Positions 1 to 9,270 of a DNA stretch of 64,000 nt are shown here, in pieces. Made by a program: the position numbers and the translations under genes. The notes below the pieces were generated by a model. That model saw nothing but the letters and a program-made list of their open reading frames with translations, did not search any database and had not been told where the DNA came from. Position 1 is the first letter of the stretch. Each line of letters opens with the position of its first letter. This DNA is from JBBWZH01 sp035544115 (GTDB lineage: Bacteria > Actinomycetota > Actinomycetes > Mycobacteriales > CADCTP01), in assembly GCA_963714145.1 (NCBI GenBank), contig OY970235.1, forward strand, positions 7,688,001 through 7,752,000, in the 5' to 3' direction.

Positions 1-2104
1 CGCGGTGCTGAACGACGAGCCGCTCCCGCCGCTGCCGCCACCGCCGCCCGGGCCGGCGGCCGCCCCGGCTCCGGCCCCGGCCGTGCCGGCCCAGCTGCCC
101 GGCGACATCCCCGGCTTCGCCGGCCGGACCCGGCACCTGGCCCGGCTGGACGGCATGCTGGCCGGGCCGCCGACCGCGGCGGTGGTGGCGGCGGTGTCCG
201 GCACCGCCGGGGTGGGCAAGACCGCGCTGGCCGTGCACTGGGCCCACCGGGTCGCGGCCCAGTTCCCGGACGGGCAGCTCTACGTGAACCTGCGCGGCTT
301 CCACCAGGGCGGCCAGGTGATGGAGCCGGCCGTCGCGGTCCGCCGGTTCATCGAGGCGCTCGGTGTGCTCGCCGATCAGCTGCCGCCCGAGCTCGACGCC
401 CAGGCCGCGCTGTACCGGAGCCTGCTGAACGGCAAGCGGGTGCTGGTGGTGCTGGACAATGCCCGCGACGCCGAGCACGTCCGCCCGCTGCTGCCCGGCA
501 CACCGACCGCGGTCACGGTGGTGACCAGCCGCAACCAGCTCACCCCGCTGGTCGCCGCGGACGGCGCCCAGCCGCTCACGCTCGACCTGCTCACCCGGGG
601 CGAGGCCACCGAGCTGCTGGCCCGCCGGCTGCCGGCGCGGGTGCAGGCCGAGCCGGCGGCGGCCGGCGAGATCATCGTCCGGTGTGCGCGGCTGCCGCTC
701 GCGCTGACCATCGCCGCCGCCCGGGCCGAGCAGTCGACCTTTCCGCTCGCCGCCATCGCGGCCGAACTCGCCGACGCCAGCGGGCGGCTCGGCCGCCTCG
801 ACGCGGGCGACCCGGTGACCCAGGTCCGGGCCGTGTTCTCCTGGTCGTACACCGCCCTGACCCCGGCCGCGGCCCGGTTGTTCCGGCTGCTCGGGCTGCT
901 GCCCGGGCCGGACACCTCCGCCGCCGCGGCGGCGAGCCTCGCCGGCCTGCCCGCGGCCGCGGTCCGCCCGCTGCTGACCGAGCTGACCCGGGCCAACCTG
1001 GTCACCGAGCACACGCCCGGCCGGTACACCTTCCACGACCTGCTCCGGGCCTACGCCGGTGAGCTGGCCGGCGCCGACACCGACGCCGAACGGCGGGCCG
1101 CGCTCGGCCGGGTGCTCGACCACTACGTGCACACCGCGCACATGGCGGCCCGGCTGCTCGACCCGCTGCGTGACCCGACCGCGCTGGACCTCGCCGGGCC
1201 CGACCCCGCCGCCACGCCCGAGCAGCTCGCGGACGACCAGCAGGCGCAGGCCTGGCTGGCGGCCGAGCACCTGGTGCTGGTCGCGATCGTCCGGCTGGCC
1301 GAGGAGGCCGGCTTCGACAGCCACACCTGGCACCTGGCCTGGGCGCTGGACGTCTTCCTCTGGCGGCGCGGGCACCGGCACGATCACGCGCTGGCCTGGC
1401 GGGCCGCGCTGCAGGCCGCCGACCGGCTCGACCAGCCGACCGCGCAGGCGCATGCGCACCGGCGGCTGGCGCACGCGTACACCCTGCAGGGCCGGTACGT
1501 CGACGCGCAGACCAACTACCAGCACGCGCTGGGCCTGTGCGCGAGCGCCGGCGACCGGGTCGGCGGGGGTCGCATCCACCTGGAGCTCTGCCTGCTCTGG
1601 GAGCGCCAGGAACGCTTCGACCAGGCGCTCGACCACGCCCAGCAGGCGCTGGCGGTGTTCCGGGCGGCCGACCACCCGCAGGGCCAGGCGCGGGCCCTGA
1701 ACGCGGTCGGCTGGTACCAGACCGTCCGCGGCGACCACGTCCAGGCGCTGGCCTGCTGTACCCGGGCGCTGGCCCTCTTCCAGCAGGTCGGCGACCGCAA
1801 CGGGGCGGCCGACACCTGGGACAGCATCGGCTACGCGCACCACCACCTGGCCGACTACACCCAGGCCGTGCGCTGCTACCAGCGCGCCCTGGACCTGTAC
1901 CGCGAGTTCGGCGACCGCTTCCACGAGGCCGCGGTGCTGACCCACTTCGGCGACGTCTACCAGGCCGCCGGCGACCCCACCGCGGCCGGCGCTGCCTGGC
2001 GGCAGGCCCTGGACATCCTCACCGACCTGGACCGCCGCGCCGCCACCGCCGTCCGGGCCAAACTCGACGCGCTGGAACGGACCCTGCACACCAGCCCCGG
2101 CTAG
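1..2104 (+). CDS. SARP-type NB-ARC/TPR regulator, 5'-truncated by the window edge
   Basis: The frame is open from the first bases. The first residues (AVLNDEPLPPLPP) match the point just after the BTAD domain in the paralogue at 13470 (LHQAVLTGDASL), so the DNA-binding and BTAD domains lie to the left and the apparent GTG at 5 is not the start. After a Pro/Ala linker there is an NB-ARC NTPase with P-loop GTAGVGKTALAVHWAH (about residue 65), a Walker-B-like LVVLDNARD, and an MHD-like FHDLLRAYA. The C-terminal 230 residues are tetratricopeptide repeats. Known role of the family (AfsR/SARP): pathway-specific or pleiotropic activation of transcription, with the NTPase/TPR part as a sensing module. 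It is convergent with the acyl-CoA dehydrogenase 43 bp downstream. Confidence 0.85.
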   Translation, partial: AVLNDEPLPPLPPPPPGPAAAPAPAPAVPAQLPGDIPGFAGRTRHLARLDGMLAGPPTAAVVAAVSGTAGVGKTALAVHWAHRVAAQFPDGQLYVNLRGFHQGGQVMEPAVAVRRFIEALGVLADQLPPELDAQAALYRSLLNGKRVLVVLDNARDAEHVRPLLPGTPTAVTVVTSRNQLTPLVAADGAQPLTLDLLTRGEATELLARRLPARVQAEPAAAGEIIVRCARLPLALTIAAARAEQSTFPLAAIAAELADASGRLGRLDAGDPVTQVRAVFSWSYTALTPAAARLFRLLGLLPGPDTSAAAAASLAGLPAAAVRPLLTELTRANLVTEHTPGRYTFHDLLRAYAGELAGADTDAERRAALGRVLDHYVHTAHMAARLLDPLRDPTALDLAGPDPAATPEQLADDQQAQAWLAAEHLVLVAIVRLAEEAGFDSHTWHLAWALDVFLWRRGHRHDHALAWRAALQAADRLDQPTAQAHAHRRLAHAYTLQGRYVDAQTNYQHALGLCASAGDRVGGGRIHLELCLLWERQERFDQALDHAQQALAVFRAADHPQGQARALNAVGWYQTVRGDHVQALACCTRALALFQQVGDRNGAADTWDSIGYAHHHLADYTQAVRCYQRALDLYREFGDRFHEAAVLTHFGDVYQAAGDPTAAGAAWRQALDILTDLDRRAATAVRAKLDALERTLHTSPG

Positions 2105-2147
2105 CGCTGGTCGGCCTGATCCGGTTTACCTCCCAGGTTGGCTCGGC

Positions 2148-3305
2148 TCAGGGCGCGACCGATCCGCGCTGGACCAACTGGCGGGCGATCACGTTGCGCT
2201 GCACCTCGTTGGTGCCCTCGCCGACGATCATCAACGGCGCGTCCCGGAAGTAGCGTTCCACGTCGTACTCGGTGGAGTAGCCGTAGCCGCCGTGGATGCG
2301 GACCGCGTCCAGCGCGATCTGCATCGCCGTCTCGGACGCGAACAGCTTGGCCATGCCGGCCTCCAGGTCAGCCCGCTCGCCGGAGTCGTACTTCCGGGCG
2401 GCGTACAGCACCAGCTGGCGGGCCGCGGTCAGCCGGGTCGCCCCGTCGGCCAGGTAGTTGCCGATCGACTGGTGCTGCCAGATCGGCTGGCCGAACGAGT
2501 GCCGCTGCTGCGCGTACTTCAGCGCGTCCTCGAGCGCGGCCCGGCCGACCCCGAGCGCCCGGGCGGCCACCTGGATCCGGCCCACCTCCAGGCCGCGCAT
2601 CATCTGTCCGAAGCCGGCGCCGGCCCGGCCACCGAGCAGCGACGAGGCCGGCGCCCGGTAGCCGTCGAAGGACAGCTCGCAGGCCTCCACGCCCTTGTAG
2701 CCGAGCTTCGGCAGGTCCCGGGAGATGGTGAAACCGGGGCCGGGTTCGACCAGCAGGATGCTGATGCCCCGGTGCGGCGGGTCCGCGGCCGGGTCGGTCT
2801 TGCAGAGCAGCGCGATCAGCCGCGACCGCCGGGCGTTGGAGATCCAGGTCTTGGTGCCGGTGACCAGGTACCCGTCGCCGTCGCGGCGGGCGGTGGTCCG
2901 CATCGCCTGCAGGTCCGAGCCGCCGCCGGGCTCGGTCAGCGCCATCGTCGCGCGGATCTCGCCGGTCGCCAGCTTCGGCAGGTACCGGTCGCGCTGCTCG
3001 TCGGTGCCGTACTCGAGCAGCAGCTTGGCCACCACGGTGTGCCCGCCCATCGCGCCGGCCAGGCTCATCCAGCCGCGAGCCAGCTCCTCGGTGACCATCG
3101 CGTAGCACGAGGTCGACACGGCGCCGGCGCCCCACGGCGCCGGGATGGCCAGGCCGTAGATGCCGAGCTCCTTCATCAGCTCGATCTGCCGCTCCGGGTA
3201 GGTGTTCGCGTGCTCCAGTTCGCGCACCACCGGCCGGACGTCCCGGTCGACGAAGTCGCGCACCAGCCTGACGAAAGAGAGTTCCTCGCTGCTGAGGCCG
3301 TCCAC
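2148..3305 (-). CDS. acyl-CoA dehydrogenase
   Basis: This 385-residue flavoenzyme has the usual family length and layout. The N-terminal helical domain is followed by the FAD-contacting signature MALTEPGGGSDL (about residue 140) and WISNARRS, then the C-terminal helical domain with RIHGGYGYSTEYDVERYFRD. The catalytic Glu should be the one in IVGEGTNEVQR. The family catalyses FAD-dependent alpha,beta-dehydrogenation of acyl-CoA thioesters in the cytoplasm. The start is a GTG preceded by GGGAG. It is a single gene with no beta-oxidation partners nearby, so the substrate (fatty-acyl or branched-chain) cannot be told from context. Confidence 0.92.
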   Translation of the reverse strand: MDGLSSEELSFVRLVRDFVDRDVRPVVRELEHANTYPERQIELMKELGIYGLAIPAPWGAGAVSTSCYAMVTEELARGWMSLAGAMGGHTVVAKLLLEYGTDEQRDRYLPKLATGEIRATMALTEPGGGSDLQAMRTTARRDGDGYLVTGTKTWISNARRSRLIALLCKTDPAADPPHRGISILLVEPGPGFTISRDLPKLGYKGVEACELSFDGYRAPASSLLGGRAGAGFGQMMRGLEVGRIQVAARALGVGRAALEDALKYAQQRHSFGQPIWQHQSIGNYLADGATRLTAARQLVLYAARKYDSGERADLEAGMAKLFASETAMQIALDAVRIHGGYGYSTEYDVERYFRDAPLMIVGEGTNEVQRNVIARQLVQRGSVAP

Positions 3306-3529
3306 TGTCCAGCTCCCGTCCCAGCCGATCGCGTCCCGGCGCCCCTCGGGGCGGGGGTCGGAGCCGACCGCGCCCGGTGTCGAACCTCGTCACCTACCGG
3401 TCCGGACCGTACGCCGGCCGGCCGGGCCACGACCGCCGCCGGGCGCCGGCCGCCGCCGCGCCCCGGTGTAGCTACCGGCAGGATGGGCATTCGGACGGTT
3501 GACAACTGATCGGCAGAGGGAGTGGCGGC

Positions 3530-4039
3530 ATGGCCAGCGCTGAGGTTCTGCTCGACGCGTTCAGCCGGGTCCAGGGGCTGGTGCACGGCGTTGTGGACGG
3601 CCTGACGGCGGACCAGTTGGCGTACCGGGTCGACGGGTCGGCCAACTCGATCGGCTGGCTGGTCTGGCACCTGACCCGGATCCAGGACGACCACATCGCC
3701 GACGCGGCCGACACCGACCAGGTCTGGACCGACGGCTGGGCGGACCGGTTCGGCCTGCCGTTCGGCCCGTCCGCCACCGGCTACGGGCACGGCGACGCCG
3801 ACGTGGCCGCCGTCCGGGTCTCCGGCCCCGGCCTGCTGACCGGCTACTACGACGCCGTCCACGAGCGGACCGTCGGATATGTCGGCAAGCTGGCCGACGC
3901 CGACCTGGCCCGGATCGTGGACGAGTCGTGGAACCCGCCGGTGACACTCGGTGTCCGGCTGGTGAGCGTGATCAGCGACGATCTGCAGCACGCCGGCCAG
4001 GCCGCGTTCGTCCGCGGCCTGCTGGACCGGCGCGGCTGA
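3530..4039 (+). CDS. DinB/DUF664-family metal-binding protein
   Basis: This 169-residue protein has the DinB four-helix-bundle pattern. Candidate metal-ligand histidines sit in WHLTRIQDDH near residue 48 and DDLQHAGQAAFVRG near the C-terminus. Family knowledge: actinobacterial DinB-like proteins are often thiol (mycothiol or bacillithiol) transferases or isomerases with a bound divalent metal; this member's reaction is unknown. The ATG is preceded by a purine-rich AGAGGGAG. It is divergent from the acyl-CoA dehydrogenase (224 bp between them) and convergent, 6 bp apart, with the NmrA-type reductase. Confidence 0.8.
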   Translation: MASAEVLLDAFSRVQGLVHGVVDGLTADQLAYRVDGSANSIGWLVWHLTRIQDDHIADAADTDQVWTDGWADRFGLPFGPSATGYGHGDADVAAVRVSGPGLLTGYYDAVHERTVGYVGKLADADLARIVDESWNPPVTLGVRLVSVISDDLQHAGQAAFVRGLLDRRG

Positions 4040-4045
4040 GACCGC

Positions 4046-4897
4046 TCAGCTGGTCTTGAGGTCGCTGGCCAGGCCGTCGGCCAGCGGCGTGGTGGGCCGG
4101 CCGATCAGCCGGGCCAGGTCGCCGGAGTGGTCTTCGAGCAGGCCCTGCGCGATCGCCTGGTCGGCGCTGACCACGAAGTCGGCGACCGGGGCGGGCAGGC
4201 CGGCGCCGGTCAGTGCCGCCTTGTGCGCCTCGGGCGGCAGATCCTGGTAGGCGACGTCGCGGCCGAGCACGCCGGCCGCCGCCGCGGCCAGGTCGGCGTA
4301 GGTCCAGGCGACGTCCCCGGCCAGGTCGTACGTCCTGCCCTGGTGGCCCTGGCCGGTCAGCACGGCGACGGCCGCCGCCGCGTAGTCGGCCCGGGTGGCG
4401 CTGGAGACCCGGCCCGCGCCGGCGCTACCGATGATCACGCCGGAGTCGGCCGCCTGGGTGATCGCGCTGGTGTAGTTCTCCGTGTACCAGCCATTGCGGA
4501 GGAGCGTGTGGGGCAGGCCGGACGCCACGATGGCCGCCTCGGAGCCCAGGTGCTCGGTCACCGGGCTCTGCTCCGGCCGCAGCACGCTGGTGTACACGAT
4601 GTGCGACACCCCGGCCTGGCGGGCCGCGTCGACCACGGCCGAGTGCTGCTGAACCCGGCGGCCGACATCGGAACCGGAGATCAGCAGCAGCTTCCCGGCC
4701 CCGGCCAGCGCCGTGCCGAGGCTCTGCGGGTCGTCGTAGTCGCCGAACCGCACCTGGACGCCGCGCTCGGCCAGATCGGCCGCCTTCTCCGGGCTGCGGA
4801 CCACGGCGACGATCTGCCCGGGCTCGACCCCGGCGTCCAGCAGGCCGGCCACGGTCAGTCGTCCGAGGTGGCCGGTGGCGGCGGTTACAGCGATCAT
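4046..4897 (-). CDS. NmrA-like NAD(P)-binding oxidoreductase (QorB/YtfG type)
   Basis: This 283-residue atypical short-chain dehydrogenase begins with the dinucleotide-binding motif VTAATGHLGR. It continues with the NmrA-type substitution of the usual catalytic Tyr-x-x-x-Lys, visible as HIVYTSVLRPEQSP and LLRNGWYTENY. Length and pattern match the QorB/YtfG NAD(P)H:quinone reductase branch. AAGGAG stands before the ATG. It is divergently paired with an HxlR regulator, the classic qorB/qorR (ytfG/ytfH) arrangement, which suggests redox- or electrophile-responsive expression. The quinone substrate is inferred from the family, not shown by sequence. Confidence 0.85.
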   Translation of the reverse strand: MIAVTAATGHLGRLTVAGLLDAGVEPGQIVAVVRSPEKAADLAERGVQVRFGDYDDPQSLGTALAGAGKLLLISGSDVGRRVQQHSAVVDAARQAGVSHIVYTSVLRPEQSPVTEHLGSEAAIVASGLPHTLLRNGWYTENYTSAITQAADSGVIIGSAGAGRVSSATRADYAAAAVAVLTGQGHQGRTYDLAGDVAWTYADLAAAAAGVLGRDVAYQDLPPEAHKAALTGAGLPAPVADFVVSADQAIAQGLLEDHSGDLARLIGRPTTPLADGLASDLKTS

Positions 4898-4972
4898 CGG
4901 TTCTCCTTCGTGAAGGGTGACACTATCGAAAAGTAAGCGCGATCAGAAGGTTAGCACTGTGCCAGAGGTACT
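4898..4972. promoter_or_regulatory. divergent promoter/operator region between reductase and HxlR regulator
   Basis: A 75-bp intergenic stretch separates two divergent starts and must hold both promoters. It is markedly AT-richer than its flanks (CTATCGAAAAGTAAG at 4923-4937). It also has three spaced CACTGTG/TACTGTG-like repeats between 4955 and 4983 that could be regulator half-sites. I could not assign convincing -35/-10 pairs. Confidence 0.45.
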
Positions 4973-5380
4973 GTGACCACTGTGGACCGTGACCAGGCCG
5001 TGGCGGCAGCCGCCCCGGACAACCTCGAGTTCGACGTGTTCGTCCCGGACTGCCCGTCCCGGGAGACGCTGGAACATGTCACCGGCCGCTGGGGCATCCT
5101 CGCGCTCAGCGCGCTCAGTGACGGCACCCACCGGTTCAACGCACTCCGCCGCCGCGTTGCCGGCGTGAGCGAGAAGATGCTGGCCCAGACCCTGCACGCG
5201 CTGGAACGCGACGGCCTGGTGCACCGCGACGCCCGGCCCACCAACCCGCCGCACGTCGAATACAGCCTCACCCCGCTGGGCCGTGAGATCGCCACCCGGC
5301 TGACCAACCTGATCGATTTCGTGGAAAGCCAGATGCCCACCGTCCTGGCGGCCCGCTCCCGCTACGGCCGCTCGGCGTAA
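4973..5380 (+). CDS. HxlR-family winged-helix transcriptional regulator
   Basis: This 135-residue protein has the HxlR signature. A conserved Cys in the N-terminal arm (PDCPSRETLEHVTGRWG) is followed by a winged helix (RFNALRRRVAGVSEKMLAQTL) and the wing PPHVEYSLTPLGRE. Many HxlR members sense electrophiles or redox state through that N-terminal Cys. The start is GTG after AGAGG. Its divergent neighbour is the NmrA-type reductase, the likely target. Confidence 0.88.
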   Translation: MTTVDRDQAVAAAAPDNLEFDVFVPDCPSRETLEHVTGRWGILALSALSDGTHRFNALRRRVAGVSEKMLAQTLHALERDGLVHRDARPTNPPHVEYSLTPLGREIATRLTNLIDFVESQMPTVLAARSRYGRSA

Positions 5381-5457
5381 TCGCGGGATACCGCACCGCC
5401 CCACCGGCCAGCGCCGTACCGTCTGCATTGGCGTTTCCACGGCTGGGAGGGACCTGC

Positions 5458-6303
5458 GTGACGTACGACGGGACCGGCGGTTGGCCGCAGCAACCGAGCG
5501 AGACACCCCCGCCCGCCCAGCCGACCCCGCCCGCCCAGGGCGGGTACGGCGCGGCTCCGTACGGCCAGCAGCAGTCCAGCCAGCCGCCGTCCGTCCCGCC
5601 CGGTCAGACCCCACCCGGCCAGCCCGGGTACGGCCAGGTTCCGGCCGGTCAGGTCGGGTCGGGCCAGGCTGGGTCCGGCCAGGTTCCGGCCGGCCAAGCC
5701 GGGTACGGCCCGCAGGGGCCGTCCGGTCAGGCCGGGTACGGCCCGCAGGGGCCAGCCGCGGGGCAGGCTCCGTACGGGCAGCCGGCCGGGCTCGGGCAGC
5801 CGGCCTACGGTCAGCCGCGATACGGGCCCGCACCGACCGGGCCGGGCCAGCCGGCCGGCCCTGCCGGGTACCAGCAGCCGGCCAACGGTCAGCCCGGCCC
5901 CGGCCAGCAGCCGTACGGGCAACCCGGCTACGGCCAGCAGCCGTACGGTCAGCCCGCGGGCGGTCAGCCCCCGTACGGGCAACCGCAGTACGGCCAGCCG
6001 CAGTTCGGGCAGCCGCAGTTCGGGCAGCCCGGCCAGGGGCCGGCGCAGTACGGGGCGGCGCAGGGTTATGTGCCGCCGCCCTCGGCCGCCCACATCTCGC
6101 CGCAGGCGATGGCGCGCGCCTCCGGCCGCCAGTCGATGATCGCCGGCGGTGCCCTGTTCGCCGTCGGCGTCCTGATCACGGTCATCACCTACGAGTGGGC
6201 GTCCAATTCGGACTCCGGCGGCACCTACTTCGTCTCCTACGGCCCGATGATCGCCGGCGCCGTCCTCTTCATCCGCGGCCTGGTCACCTACCTCCGCAAC
6301 TGA
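5458..6303 (+). CDS. low-complexity (G/P/Q/Y-rich) protein with two C-terminal membrane segments
   Basis: I chose the GTG at 5458 because GGGAGG lies 7 bp upstream; a TTG at 5428 would add ten unlikely residues. The 281-residue product has about 205 residues of repeats built on PYGQP, GYGQ and QFGQP. A basic stretch (MARASGRQS) and two hydrophobic helices follow (MIAGGALFAVGVLITVITY and MIAGAVLFIRGLVTYL). Actinobacterial proteins of this kind are small membrane proteins with long disordered cytoplasmic tails. The function is unknown. The Tyr/Gln/Gly composition resembles phase-separating or prion-like domains, but that is inference from composition only. Confidence 0.75.
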   Translation: MTYDGTGGWPQQPSETPPPAQPTPPAQGGYGAAPYGQQQSSQPPSVPPGQTPPGQPGYGQVPAGQVGSGQAGSGQVPAGQAGYGPQGPSGQAGYGPQGPAAGQAPYGQPAGLGQPAYGQPRYGPAPTGPGQPAGPAGYQQPANGQPGPGQQPYGQPGYGQQPYGQPAGGQPPYGQPQYGQPQFGQPQFGQPGQGPAQYGAAQGYVPPPSAAHISPQAMARASGRQSMIAGGALFAVGVLITVITYEWASNSDSGGTYFVSYGPMIAGAVLFIRGLVTYLRN

Positions 6304-6372
6304 GCCGGGTCCGATGCCCGGGCGGTCGTGGCGCAACCGTGGGGCGGCGGGCGGCGGGGGTAGCGTGTCGCG

Positions 6373-8091
6373 GTGGTGATGAGTGAGGGCGTGCCGGCGG
6401 GGCGGGTGCTCGGCATCGAGGACGCGACCCCGCTGCTGTTCTGGGTGGCGGTGGCGCCGGGCGCGTACCTGCAGCTGGACGACATCGTGGTGACCAGCCG
6501 GGAGGTGCCGGGGGTCGGCGAGGTGACGGCGTCCGGTGTGGTCACTCAGGTGCGGGCGCGGCACGAGGGGGCGCAGTTCGCGTCCGACGTGTTCCTGATC
6601 GAAGACGGGGTGCTGCCGGCGGACGTGCAGGAGGCGGCGGAGGTCAGCACCACGCGGGTGGATCCGGAGGTGTACGTGCCGCCGCGGCCGGGGGCGAAGG
6701 TCTTCCGGGCCACCGGCGCGCAGCGGGACCAGGCGCTGCACTTCGACCGGATGGATCGGAAGGTCGCGCTCGGGCTGGGCCGTGACGGCATCCCGGTCTA
6801 CCTGAACTTCGAGTTCCTGGACGGGTCGCGCGGGGCGCACGTGTCGATCTCCGGAGTGTCCGGGGTCGCGACCAAGACCAGCTTCGCGCTGTTCCTGTTG
6901 TACTCGATCTTCCGGTCGGCCGTGCTCGGCTCGCGCGGGGTGAACTCGAAGGCGCTGATCTTCTCGGTCAAGGGCGAGGACCTGCTGTTCCTCGACCATG
7001 CCAACAACAAGCTGGACGGCGCGGTCAAGGACGCCTACGCCCGGCTCGACCTGCCGGCCGAGCCGTTCGCCTCGGTCGGTTTCTTCGCCCCGCCGATGCC
7101 CGGCGACAGCACCGGACGGCCGCACGTCGCCGCCCGGACCAGCGGCGTCGCCCCGTTCTGGTGGACGATCGAGGAGTTCTGCCAGCAGCAGTTGCTGCCG
7201 TACGTGTTCGCCGACTCCGACGACGAGCGCAACCAGTACATGACCGTCGTGCACCAGGTGGCGAGCCGGTTGCGCCGTAACGGCAGCACGGCCGGTGTGG
7301 ACGGCGCCTGGTCGGTCGACGGTGAACTGCTGCGCACGTACGACGATCTCGTGGACTTCGTCGTGGCGAAGGTGACCGACGACGGGACCCGGCTGGACTG
7401 GGCCGGGCCGGCGATCGGCATGGGCACGGTCAACGCGTTCGTCCGGCGGCTGCGGTCGTCGCTGCGGCCGATGCGGGCGCTGATCCGGGCCGACATCACC
7501 GCCGGCACCAGCCGGCGCGTCTCCACCGAGAACCATCAGGTCACGGTCGTGGACCTGCACAACCTGCCGGAGCGGGCGCAGCGGTTCGTGGTCGGCGTGG
7601 TGCTCGCCGCCGAGACCGAGCGCAAGGAGGCGGCCGGCAGCGGCAGCCTGCTGTTCGTCATGCTGGACGAGCTGAACAAGTACGCGCCCCGGGAGGGGGC
7701 CAGCCCGATCAAGGAGATGCTGCTCGACATCGCCGAGCGCGGCCGCTCGCTCGGGATCATCCTGATCGGCGCGCAGCAGACGGCCAGCGAGGTCGAGCGG
7801 CGGATCGTGGCGAACAGTTCGGTCCGGGTGGTCGGCCGGCTGGACGCGGCCGAGGCGTCCCGGCCGGAGTACGGCTTCCTGCCGGCATCGCAGCGGATCC
7901 GGGCCACCCTGGCGCGGCCGGGCACGATGTTCGTCTCCCAGCCGGAGATCCCGGTGCCGCTGGCGATCGAGTTCCCGTTCCCGGCCTGGGCGACCCGGGA
8001 GAGCGAGCGCGGCGCCGGGCCGTCCACTGTGGACAGCGATCCGTTCGGCGGGCTGCCGCGGCCGCTGGACGACGACGAGCCACCCTTCTGA
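6373..8091 (+). CDS. HerA-like DNA-translocating ATPase
   Basis: This 572-residue FtsK/HerA-superfamily ATPase has an N-terminal beta-barrel (HAS-barrel-like) region and a Walker A in a conserved setting (SGVSGVATKTSFALF, about residue 165). Walker B is LLFVMLDELNKYAP, followed by sensor-like LIGAQQTASEVERRIV. HerA forms a hexameric translocase that works with the nuclease NurA, and in archaea with Mre11-Rad50, in resecting DNA double-strand ends. Here it heads a four-gene set with SbcD, SbcC and a NurA-like protein (11-bp gap to sbcD). Start codons GTG 6373 and ATG 6379 are both possible. Confidence 0.82.
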   Translation: MVMSEGVPAGRVLGIEDATPLLFWVAVAPGAYLQLDDIVVTSREVPGVGEVTASGVVTQVRARHEGAQFASDVFLIEDGVLPADVQEAAEVSTTRVDPEVYVPPRPGAKVFRATGAQRDQALHFDRMDRKVALGLGRDGIPVYLNFEFLDGSRGAHVSISGVSGVATKTSFALFLLYSIFRSAVLGSRGVNSKALIFSVKGEDLLFLDHANNKLDGAVKDAYARLDLPAEPFASVGFFAPPMPGDSTGRPHVAARTSGVAPFWWTIEEFCQQQLLPYVFADSDDERNQYMTVVHQVASRLRRNGSTAGVDGAWSVDGELLRTYDDLVDFVVAKVTDDGTRLDWAGPAIGMGTVNAFVRRLRSSLRPMRALIRADITAGTSRRVSTENHQVTVVDLHNLPERAQRFVVGVVLAAETERKEAAGSGSLLFVMLDELNKYAPREGASPIKEMLLDIAERGRSLGIILIGAQQTASEVERRIVANSSVRVVGRLDAAEASRPEYGFLPASQRIRATLARPGTMFVSQPEIPVPLAIEFPFPAWATRESERGAGPSTVDSDPFGGLPRPLDDDEPPF

Positions 8092-8102
8092 GGGCTGCGA
8101 CG

Positions 8103-9267
8103 ATGCGATTCCTGCACACCTCCGACTGGCACGTCGGCAAGGTCCTGAAAGGACACAGCCGGCTGGCCGAGCAGGCGGCGGTGCTGGACGAGATCGCCGG
8201 CATCGCCCGCGACCAGGCGGTGGACGCGGTGCTCATCGCCGGCGACCTGTACGAGTCGGCCGCGCCGAGCGCGGAGGCGCAGCAATTGGTGGTCCGCACG
8301 CTGCTGCGGCTGCGCCGGACCGGCGCCGAGGTCGTCGCGATCGCCGGCAACCACGACCACGCCGACACCTTCGACGCCTACCGGCCGCTGCTGGCGGAGG
8401 CCGGGATCACCCTGATCGGCCGGGTGCGTGGGCCGGACCGCGGCGGTGTGGTCGAGTTCACCGCCCGGTCGACCGGTGAGCCGGTGCGGGTCGCGGTGCT
8501 GCCGTTCCTGTCCCAGCGGTACGCGGTGCGCGCCGCCGAGATGTTCACGCAGACCCCGGCCGAGAACAGCGCGCGGTACGACCAGCTGGTGCGCGACCTG
8601 ATCCGGGCGCTGACCGCGGGCTTCACCGGCGACGCGGTCAACCTCATCATGGCGCACCTGACCGTCATCGGCGGGACGCTCGGCGGCGGCGAGCGGGACG
8701 CCCAGACCATCTTCGAGTACCCCGTGCCGGCGACGGCGTTCCCGGCCGAGGCGCACTACGTCGCGCTCGGCCACCTGCACCGGCGGCAGTCGCTGCCGGC
8801 GCCCTGCCCGGTGCACTACTCCGGCAGCCCGCTGGCCGTCGACTTCGGCGAGGTGGACAACAAGCCGGTCGTGTTGGTGGTGGCGGCCGGCGTCGGCACC
8901 CCGGCCGGGGTGACCGAGGTGCCGGTGACGGCGGCCCGGCAGCTGCGCACCCTGCGGGGCAGCCTCGCCGACCTGAGCGCGTTGGCCGGCAGCCTCGGGG
9001 ACGCGTAGCTGCGGGTGTTCGTCCGGGAGCCGGCCCGGGCCGGGCTGCGCGAGCAGGTGCAGGAGCTGCTGCCGAACGCGCTGGAGGTGCGGATCGACCC
9101 CGAGTTCGCCGCCAGGCACAGCCGGAGCGGCCCGGCGGCGGACGGCGTCGAGCGCAGCCCGGGCGAGCTGTTCGGCGAGTACCTGCGCGCAGCGCGGGGT
9201 GGCCGACCCGCCGGTCGAGGCCCTGTTCGCCCGGCTGCACGACCAGATCATCGCGGCGGAGGGCTAG
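8103..9267 (+). pseudogene. sbcD: exonuclease SbcD (Mre11-like), reading frame interrupted
   Basis: The calcineurin-like phosphoesterase motifs of SbcD/Mre11 are present in order: HTSDWHVGK, IAGDLYESA, AIAGNHDHAD, LIMAHLTVIGG and YVALGHLHRRQ. An in-frame TAG at 9006-9008 stands where a Trp codon (TGG) fits the sequence. Homologous protein continues after it (LRVFVREPARAGLREQVQ). Near 9189 a GC dinucleotide seems lost from a GCGCGC run. Restoring it gives an uninterrupted C-terminus (VADPPVEALFARLHDQ) ending at 9267, 388 residues in all. Either the gene is inactivated or the sequence has errors. SbcD is the nuclease partner of the SbcC ATPase immediately downstream. Confidence 0.8.
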
Positions 9268-9270
9268 GCC

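Noticed and set aside
3499..3504. TTGACA hexamer upstream of the DinB gene
   Set aside because: Only about 25 bp before the ATG and without a suitably spaced -10, so it is unlikely to be the promoter.
5362..7560. A 732-codon open frame on the reverse strand across the membrane-protein and HerA genes
   Set aside because: It is antisense to well-supported genes, has shadow-type Arg/Pro/Gly/His composition and no recognisable motif. Such frames are normal in DNA with GC-rich third positions.
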